NCBI RefSeq assembly: GCF_017654505.1
Contig: NC_054540.1
Span: 40,444,468-40,508,467, forward strand
Direction: 5' to 3'
Source of the DNA: Polyodon spathula
Taxonomy: Eukaryota; Chordata; Actinopteri; Acipenseriformes; Polyodontidae
Length of the DNA stretch: 64,000 bases
Positions 57,400 to 64,000 of the stretch are shown here, piece after piece. The translations under genes and the position numbers were made by a program. The number at the start of each line of letters is the position of its first letter. The stretch's first letter is position 1. The notes under the pieces were generated by a model. That model worked only from the letters and a program-made list of their open reading frames with translations. It was not told where the DNA came from and did no database searches.

Positions 57400-58276
57400 T
57401 ATGTAACGAGGTACTCATTTAATCTGAGTTGTGCTCTGGGTTCTGATGTGTCTCTAAATCTGCATTTACCTGGAGAATCCTAAAGGATGGGGTTGAACAG
57501 ACTTCTTATTTCCATTAAATTCATGTGGCAATGTGACCTTTGAACTCATCAGCCCCACCTACTCTACTTAATAACAATGTTGAACAGTTGAATTTAGCTG
57601 TATATTTGTGCAAAAATGAAGGAATGCCTGTGAGTCATTTTATATACAGCATATGGATATTGAAATGTGTCAAATAATTATTTATTAATTGTTATTAATA
57701 AATAATAATTTTATTATTTATCTCCACCATAAACTGAATAGACCACACAGTTATTTTTCCAAATGTTAATACATGAAGATGAAAAACAATTAGAAACATC
57801 TGCTGTAACACTGCATGATTGAACTCAGCAACAGAGCTGCATTCCTCCGTGATTACCCCCTCTTGTCCTTTCAGGGATACTGGAAGTGGAATTCTGCTTC
57901 AATGCTTTCAAATCAGCTCTGTGAAACATCAGTCATTTGTTAAGCTGCTAGTAAATGCTCCATCAGCTACTATCAGCCCTTGACAAAGCTTGTTAGATTA
58001 GATCTTTTGCCGCACGTGATGGTGATAACACACATTTCTATAACCAAATCAGTTTACTGAAACTTGTAAACCTAAAAACATAAGAGAAATTATGAACAAA
58101 AGGAGGCCAATTGGCACATCTATATTCATTAGATTCCTAACAACTGACTGCTGTGTGCTACATGCTGCTAGTGCCTCCAGTTTCTGGTCATACATCTGTA
58201 CAATTATTCTATGTTTCCATGTTAAAAGCAGACTGCTTGGTACAGTAGAATGCTGGTAGCAACAGGCCAAGCTCAC
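57400..58276. other. Intron sequence, no features
   Basis: A TTATTAATAA-rich region lies near 57680. No gene or element was recognised up to the donor of the TM4 exon. Confidence 0.45.
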
Positions 58277-58409
58277 CTTGCCAGTGGACTTGACTCCTTT
58301 CCATATGCAGAAATAGCACATGACCCAGGCCAAAAAGAGACAGAGAGCCAGGTCCCAGTGTAATATGCCAATGTGGTCAATGCCTGAAGAAATCCTCAGC
58401 ACCCGTTTC
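58277..58409 (-). CDS. slc6a13: SLC6 transporter exon: TM4
   Basis: A 133-bp exon with 1 base finishing a split codon plus 44 codons: [20 protein letters not shown] then [20 protein letters not shown] and [12 protein letters not shown] is a branch signature just after TM4. The acceptor is TTTGTAG and the donor AAG|GTGAGC. It is the most 5' exon visible; the upstream exons for TM1 to TM3 were searched for by eye on the minus strand up to 64000 and not found. Confidence 0.96.
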
Positions 58410-58445
58410 CTACAAACCAAAGAAAATTGAAAAAAATGAGCTACT

Positions 58446-58566
58446 AGGGTTATCAGACAGATACACTCAATAGTAAAATGAGCTGTGTGTTAGGGTTATC
58501 AGACAGATACACTCAACAGTAAAATGAGCTGTGTGTTAGGGTTATCAGACAGATACACTCAGTATT
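58446..58566. repeat. 46-bp tandem repeat, about 2.7 copies
   Basis: AGGGTTATCAGACAGATACA recurs at 58446, 58492 and 58538. It lies 36 bp from the acceptor of the TM4 exon, in the polypyrimidine/branch-point neighbourhood. Confidence 0.93.
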
Positions 58567-59106
58567 AAAGTATTGCCTTTTTAACAGACGGCCTTCTAAA
58601 AATCAGTTACAGTATTTACTAGTTAATACTGTTAAAAATGCAAATGCAGTACAATCAAGTTTATTTTATATTAAGATTCAACAAACCCTATACGTATCAT
58701 TGTCAGTCTCGTAGGTAAACATCACACACTAAAGTATTATTTAACCATTTCATTCCATTGACTAGTGTTTAGGTACCAAATGCTATTTGCAAGCTGCATT
58801 GAGCACTATTGGCATTACTCTGAGATATGCACATGCATCAGCGGTTTGTTTCATTTTCTACATGTGATTACGTACGCTATTATTAATGTATTTTTAAAAT
58901 GTGGGCTTTTGGTATTATAAATGAGATGTACTTTTGAAACATTACAACATCTCAAAATAATACAACATTCAGTATGACACCGTACTTTTAGATGGGCCCT
59001 GAATCAGTTTTCATACGCAGCAGCTTAAGATTCAATTGCTAGAAAATAAACAAGTCTGTGCACTGAAGTATTGAAATATTTTGGTTTTGAGGTGGCTGAT
59101 GATGGA
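58567..59106. other. Intron or upstream sequence, no features
   Basis: Nothing recognised. Confidence 0.45.
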
Positions 59107-59321
59107 ATAAGAACATAAAAACATAATAAAGTTCACAAAGGAGAGGAGGCCATTCAGTCTATCTTGCTTGTTTGGTTGTCAGTAACTTATTGATCCCAGA
59201 ATCTCATCAACCAGCTTCTTGAAGGATCCCAGGGTGTCAGCTTCAAAAACATTACTGGGGAGTTGGTTCCAGACCCTCACAATTCTCTATGTAAACAAGT
59301 GCCTCCTATTTTCTGTTCTGA
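59107..59321 (-). mobile_element. CR1-like LINE 3' end, inverted fragment
   Basis: Minus-strand 3' terminus of the CR1-like family, complete with degenerate octamer tail (AAGAACATAAAAACATAA) and the codons up to KKETRT-like sequence cut at TTCTGTTCTG. It is joined head-to-head with copy 4. Confidence 0.9.
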
Positions 59322-61245
59322 AAAAAGGCACTTTACAGAGCATTAAAAAAGGACCAAAAAGAAAGTACGCAGAAAGAGTACACAGAACTGCAAACGCAAG
59401 TCAAAAAGGAAGTTAGAAAGGCCAAGAGAGAAATAGAAATGAACATTGCTAAGGGAGATAAAACCAATTCCAAAATGTTTTTCCAATATTACAACAGCAA
59501 GCGAACATTCAAAGAGGAGATTAAATGTTTACGAGATACAAATGGCAAAATTGTAGATGAAGAAAAAAAAATAGTAAATATATTAAATGATTACTTTTCA
59601 CAAGTTTTTACAAAGGAAGATACTGACAACATGCCCCACATGTCATCCAGTTCCTATCCAGTTTTAAATAACTTTAGCATAACTGAAGCAGAAGTGTTAA
59701 AGGGACTAGGAGCTCTTAAAATAAACAAATCCCCTGGGCTGGATGAGGTCCTCCCAGTAGTACTCAAAGAAATGAAAGAAGTTATTTACAAACCGCTAAC
59801 CAAGATCATGCAGCAGTCTCTTGACACAGGGGTGGTACCGACAGACTGGAAAATTGCAAACGTAATACCGATCCACAAAAAGGGAAACAAAACTGAACCA
59901 GGTAACTACAGACCAGTAAGCCTGACTTCTATTATATGCAAACTTATGGAAACTATAATAAGATCCAAAATGGAAAATTACCTATATGGTAACAGGGTAC
60001 TGGGAGACAGTCAACATGGTTTTAGGAAAGGGAGATCGTGCCTAACTAACTTGCTTGATTTTTTTGAGGATGCAACATCGATAATGGATAATTGCAAAGC
60101 ATATGACATGGTTTATTTAGATTCCCAGAAAGCTTTTGACAAAGTCCCGCACAAAAGATTAATTCTCAAACTGAACGCAGTTGGGATTCAAAGAAACGCA
60201 TGTACATGGATTAGGGAGTGGTTAACATGTAGAAAACAGAAAGTACTGATTAGAGGAGAAACCTCAGAATGGAGTGTGGTAACCAGCGGTGTACCACAGG
60301 GATCAGTATTAGGTCCTCTGCTATTCCTAATCTACATTAATGATTTAGATTCTGGTATAGTAAGCAAACTTGTTAAATTTGCAGACGACACAAAAGTAGG
60401 AGGAGTGGCAAACACTGTTGCAGCAGCAAAGGTCATTCAAAATGATCTAGACAAGATTCAGAACTGGGCAGACACATGGCAAATGACATTTAATAGAGAA
60501 AAGTGTAAGGTACTGCACGCAGGAAATAAAAATGTACATTATAAATATCATATGGGAGATACTGAAATTGGAGAAGGAATCTATGAAAAAGACCTAGGAG
60601 TTTTTGTTGACTCAGAAATGTCTTCATCTAGACAATGTGGGGAAGCTATAAAAAAGGCTAACAAGATGCTCGGATACATTGTGAAAAGTGTTGAATTTAA
60701 ATCAAGGGAAGTAATGTTAAAACTGTACAATGCACTAGTAAGACCTCATCTTGAATATTGTGTGCAGTTCTGGTCACCTCGCTATAAAAAAGATATTGCT
60801 GCTCTAGAAAGAGTGCAAAGAAGAGCGACCAGAATTATTCCGGGCTTAAAAGGCATGTCATATGCAGACAGGCTAAAAGAATTGAATCTGTTCAGTCTTG
60901 AACAAAGAAGACTATGTGGCGACCTAATTCAAGCATTCAAAATTCTAAAAGGTATTGACAGTGTTGACCCAAGGGACTTTTTCAGCCTGAAAAAAGAAAC
61001 AAGGACCAGGGGTCACAAATGGAGACTAGACAAAGGGGCATTCAGAACAGAAAATAGGAGGCACTTTTTTACACAGAGAATCGTGAGGGTCTGGAATCAA
61101 CTCCCCAGTAATGTTGTTGAAGCTGACACCCTGGGATCCTTCAAGAAGCTGCTTGATGAGATTCTGGGATCAATAAGCTACTAACAACCAAACAAGCAAG
61201 ATGGGCCGAATGCCCTCCTCTCGTTTGTAAACTTTCTTATATTGT
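59322..61245 (+). mobile_element. CR1-like LINE copy 4, 5'-truncated but well preserved
   Basis: It starts abruptly at AAAAAAGGCACTTTACAGAG, corresponding to ORF2 codons after the endonuclease (KKALYRALKKDQK), and runs to the 3' end with degenerate octamers at 61220-61245. The few differences from copy 1 suggest a young insertion. The 5' truncation is normal for target-primed reverse transcription. Confidence 0.92.
59439..61184 (+). CDS. LINE copy 4 reverse transcriptase, 581-residue open frame
   Basis: Open from MNIAKGDKTNSKMFFQYYNS to DEILGSISY. It carries the whole reverse transcriptase (NYRPVSLTSIICKLMETII, DSQKAFDKVPH, VPQGSVLGPLLFLIYINDLD, FADDTKVGG) and the C-terminal domain. The motif DFQKAF has a Phe to Ser change next to the first catalytic Asp. 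The endonuclease is missing, so it could not retrotranspose by itself. Compared with copy 1, only scattered substitutions are visible (for example PGPDEILP to PGLDEVLP, and GNTCTW to RNACTW). Confidence 0.9.
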   Translation: MNIAKGDKTNSKMFFQYYNSKRTFKEEIKCLRDTNGKIVDEEKKIVNILNDYFSQVFTKEDTDNMPHMSSSSYPVLNNFSITEAEVLKGLGALKINKSPGLDEVLPVVLKEMKEVIYKPLTKIMQQSLDTGVVPTDWKIANVIPIHKKGNKTEPGNYRPVSLTSIICKLMETIIRSKMENYLYGNRVLGDSQHGFRKGRSCLTNLLDFFEDATSIMDNCKAYDMVYLDSQKAFDKVPHKRLILKLNAVGIQRNACTWIREWLTCRKQKVLIRGETSEWSVVTSGVPQGSVLGPLLFLIYINDLDSGIVSKLVKFADDTKVGGVANTVAAAKVIQNDLDKIQNWADTWQMTFNREKCKVLHAGNKNVHYKYHMGDTEIGEGIYEKDLGVFVDSEMSSSRQCGEAIKKANKMLGYIVKSVEFKSREVMLKLYNALVRPHLEYCVQFWSPRYKKDIAALERVQRRATRIIPGLKGMSYADRLKELNLFSLEQRRLCGDLIQAFKILKGIDSVDPRDFFSLKKETRTRGHKWRLDKGAFRTENRRHFFTQRIVRVWNQLPSNVVEADTLGSFKKLLDEILGSISY

Positions 61246-61361
61246 TATGTTCTTTCGGATGACTACGACTGCATCATGGGCACTAAGTGCAGCTTTGGAA
61301 TACCAATTCAGAATAGATGGTATCAAAGGATCAATACCCATGAGGATATGATTACATTTCT

Positions 61362-61408
61362 ATTTCAGTGAACCAGGGTTATGATAATAACCTAACATTT
61401 TCGCTCAT
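61362..61408 (-). mobile_element. DIRS terminal fragment
   Basis: GTGAACCAGGGTTATGATAA followed by TAACCTAACATTTTCGCTCAT matches, in reverse complement, the internal-complementary end of copies B (37975-38008) and D (48140-48175). About 45 bp with no coding part, 120 bp from the end of LINE copy 4. Confidence 0.6.
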
Positions 61409-61409
61409 G

Positions 61410-63034
61410 AGATTTTCCAGAAACCTCAAGCAAATAAGATCTTCAGTTTCACATAAATTGTCTGTGCTTGAGTATCGCCAAGTATTAGTAGTTGTTTTGC
61501 AAAATAGCTGTTTGAAAAGGCGACTACATACCAGAAATAAAATATTTATATTCACGATTTGCCACAAATCATTATGGATTGCCTTGTAAATACTGTATTA
61601 CGAAATTCTAACAAAATGTTCAGATCAGAGGAATAACTTTGAAAAGTCTTCATGGTTTCCATAAATAATTTTCCTGGATTGAAAGCTCTTAAATGTACAT
61701 CAGAAAAAAATCTCAGTATACACACTTTACATGTGGAATGTGATACGTAGCAGTTCTGGTTTCTGATTAAGTTTAATGTCCCTGGGAGAATCTGTGCAAA
61801 TCGAGGCCACATTGGTAATCGCTGTTCTGACAAAGTAAGTATCTGCAGAAGGTATGTGTCATCAGCACAAAACAAGCCAGGTTTATTCGCCTTGAAATCA
61901 TAAAAAGAAAAGAATGACAAATGAATTTTCCATTAATGCGTTCCATAATTTTACCAAGTACCACCTAAAGCATTGTCATTTCTGTCAAATATTTATGATT
62001 AAGATTGTCGGTGTTAGACACAAGTCACCAATACATACCCCTCTGAAATAAACATTGGCTGTCCGGCAAAACACAGTGCTCTGACAAACTCATTAACAGT
62101 CATTCTGTGCTCTCTTTTATTAATGTGTGTGTAAAAGCTGCAGAAATGGATTGCTTGTCTCTGTTCACTTTCTTGTTTTAGTTTATTGAATCACTTACTT
62201 CCAGTATGTTTTATTCGTCAGCATGAAACTGTACCTCAATGCAGCAGTATTTGCAACACAATGCATCCTCTGCCACACTTCTGCTATTTGTAAACTTCAA
62301 AACATTGATTTCTTCTGAATATTCATAAACTGGTTTATGTTTTCTTGAAATGTTGTGTATTTCCTAAAAAATAGTACCTAGAAAATACTTCTAAATACTA
62401 CTAATAGTACTAAAAATTGGGTATAAATCACTAAAAACAGGTTCAGTTAAAAAAAAAATAATACGATATAGGCAGGGGTTCACATAACTGGTATGCAGGT
62501 ACACACGCGCACCAACAAAAACAAATGCAGGCTTCAGTATTGTCTTTAGGACGCCTATGCATACCGTCAGTACATTTTTAAGAGGAAAGCAGTTTTCAGA
62601 TAGGCAGTGAGGGTACATACGCTTACAAGGTGAAGCATATTATCTGGCTGTGACCCATACCTAAAAACCTCCCGATTTTCTATTGTCTCATGGTCTCTGG
62701 GATCTGTCAACCATCTCTGGGTAATTGAGCTTATTACTGCTGATAATAATTAAACACCAGTCCCATAGTTCACGCAAGGGTTCCAATTCACTAAAAAGTC
62801 CATCCCTACTAAACAAAAATGGAGACTGATAGGTGGAATCACTCCAATTCCTAACAAGAATCATTTTTTAATAGACATTTGAAGCAACCAATAATAGCAT
62901 GAATCTGGATTCACCTGTCCATTCAGAGAAGAGGGATGTTAATTACAGGTAGTGTGAAAGCTCACCGACATTTCGCTTCCTAAACTGAGCGTGGATGACA
63001 GGAGGAGGTGTCAATGTTTGAGAGCCATTAAAAT
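61410..63034. other. Intron or upstream sequence, no features
   Basis: No transporter exon, gene or repeat that I can support on either strand. Confidence 0.45.
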
Positions 63035-63039
63035 ATAAC

Positions 63040-63457
63040 TGTGGCAGAGCAAAGCTCTGCCCTTTTTAAATTGGCAGGGATGGGGTTAACTTCCCCTGCC
63101 TGCCTGGGTTTATTATGTTCAGGTGGCTGGGGTTGATTAGTTGATTAGGTTGATTAACGATCAATCAGCGCCCAGCCACCTGATATAAAAGGAGGCCTCA
63201 GCTTCTCATTTGGGAGAAGGGAGCTGAGGAAGCAGGTTGGTGTTTTGTTTTGTGGTTTTTGAATTTTCTAAATCCAGTGAAGGCATTGCCCAGCCTGGAA
63301 ACTTTATTTTTGTGAAGTTTTGTTTTTGCTTTATTTGTGTTTGAGTATCTGTTATTTTGCCCTTGTGCACTTTATTTTTGTTTATTTATAATAAAATAGT
63401 TATTTTTTTGAACTGCAGTCTGTCTCTGGGCCTCTATCCACTCGCCAGCCTGCCACA
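63040..63457 (+). mobile_element. Solo LTR with 5-bp target duplication ATAAC
   Basis: A 418-bp block starting TGTGGCAGAGCAAAGC and ending AGCCTGCCACA, with a perfect ATAAC at 63035-63039 and 63058-like position 63458-63462. A TATAAAAGG box lies at about 63184-63192, and AATAAAATAG at about 63390 provides a polyadenylation signal near the end, as in a plus-strand LTR. Confidence 0.9.
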
Positions 63458-63462
63458 ATAAC

Positions 63463-64000
63463 ACAAACATTTTACTTAAGCATTTTACTTTTTTTCCTTC
63501 AGTTATATTCTTCTGTAAATGCTGTTGTGCCATCAAGCTAATGTTTTCAAGAACACTAATAAGTGTTTTGATTTTTTGCTTTCGAATCCCCAGGGCTGGA
63601 AACAGAGAATGTGAGATATTCTGGACCCGAGATCAGGTAAACACTATAAAAAATGCACTTTGTTTCTTTGACTTGCTGGGCCACCATCATTTGCAGTACA
63701 GCTTGTTAATGCATACCATTGGATAGGGGAGGGATTGAACTTCACTGTCTCATTGCTTGTTTTTTTGTGTGAATCCGATGTATTTGACTAATAGTTATAT
63801 AGTGTTTTAAGATATATGTTTTTACAACATTTATAAATGTTAAGAAAAGAGTGGATATAAGCAGATCATGTTTCAGGAACTGCATTTATCAGGTGTTTTT
63901 TTTCTAATTACTAATAATAATGGAGTGAAAAACTATTTTATTTCTAAATATTTATTTTGAGAAAATAATCAAGAGTATTGTCCGTTATTGCTTATAAAGA
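63463..64000. other. Terminal stretch, no supported feature
   Basis: A short plus-strand phrase GNRECEIFWTRDQ at 63599-63637 is flanked by CCCCAG and GTAAAC, like a tiny exon, but has no recognised family and lies on the strand opposite to the transporter. Confidence 0.4.

Noticed and set aside
63595..63640. Possible small plus-strand exon with CAG acceptor and GTAAAC donor
   Set aside because: Only 13 codons, no recognised family, on the strand opposite to the gene, and AG/GT pairs at this spacing are common by chance.

Overview
This window is vertebrate nuclear DNA, most probably from a ray-finned fish. The evidence is split U2-type exons of a solute carrier gene, long introns and a transposon mix typical of fish: Tc1-like, CR1-like and Tx1 LINEs, DIRS elements, gypsy elements, piggyBac and hAT MITEs. 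The repeat style reminds me of a non-teleost such as sturgeon, paddlefish or gar, but that is inference. There is no sign of prokaryotic or phage sequence.

One host gene runs through the window on the minus strand. Six consecutive internal exons (58277-58409, 52081-52215, 28315-28418, 15189-15313, 14543-14655, 6364-6501; 748 coding bases) join in phase. They encode transmembrane segments 4 to 9 of an SLC6 Na+/Cl- coupled transporter of the GABA/betaine/taurine group, closest by eye to GAT2 (slc6a13). The 5' exons lie beyond 64000 and the 3' exons before position 1. Almost everything else is intron.

The introns are packed with nested mobile elements. From 7438 to 14520 a 28-bp minisatellite is split by a full-length CR1-like LINE (9288-13825, minus) with a 6-bp target duplication, intact ORF1 (SGNH hydrolase) and ORF2 (endonuclease and reverse transcriptase), and 271-bp tandem 5' monomers. 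From 16.0 to 19.0 kb lies a Tx1 LINE relic. From 19.0 to 27.0 kb a gypsy element (minus) is interrupted by a second CR1-like copy (plus), which carries an LTR, a piggyBac-type MITE and an unclassified insert. From 32.9 to 48.2 kb four decayed DIRS-type tyrosine-recombinase retrotransposons are clustered. From 52.3 to 63.5 kb are solo LTRs, a Tc1-like copy and two more CR1-like copies, one with a 581-residue open frame.

Two observations stand out. In the CR1-like LINE, ORF2 lies in the -1 frame, overlaps ORF1 and has no AUG before the endonuclease catalytic region, while a canonical slippery heptamer TTTAAAC sits directly before the ORF1 stop codon. This suggests programmed -1 frameshifting. 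In the host gene, a 20-bp minisatellite of 11 units abuts exon 28315-28418 in register with its splice donor, so each unit repeats a 5' splice-site-like sequence.
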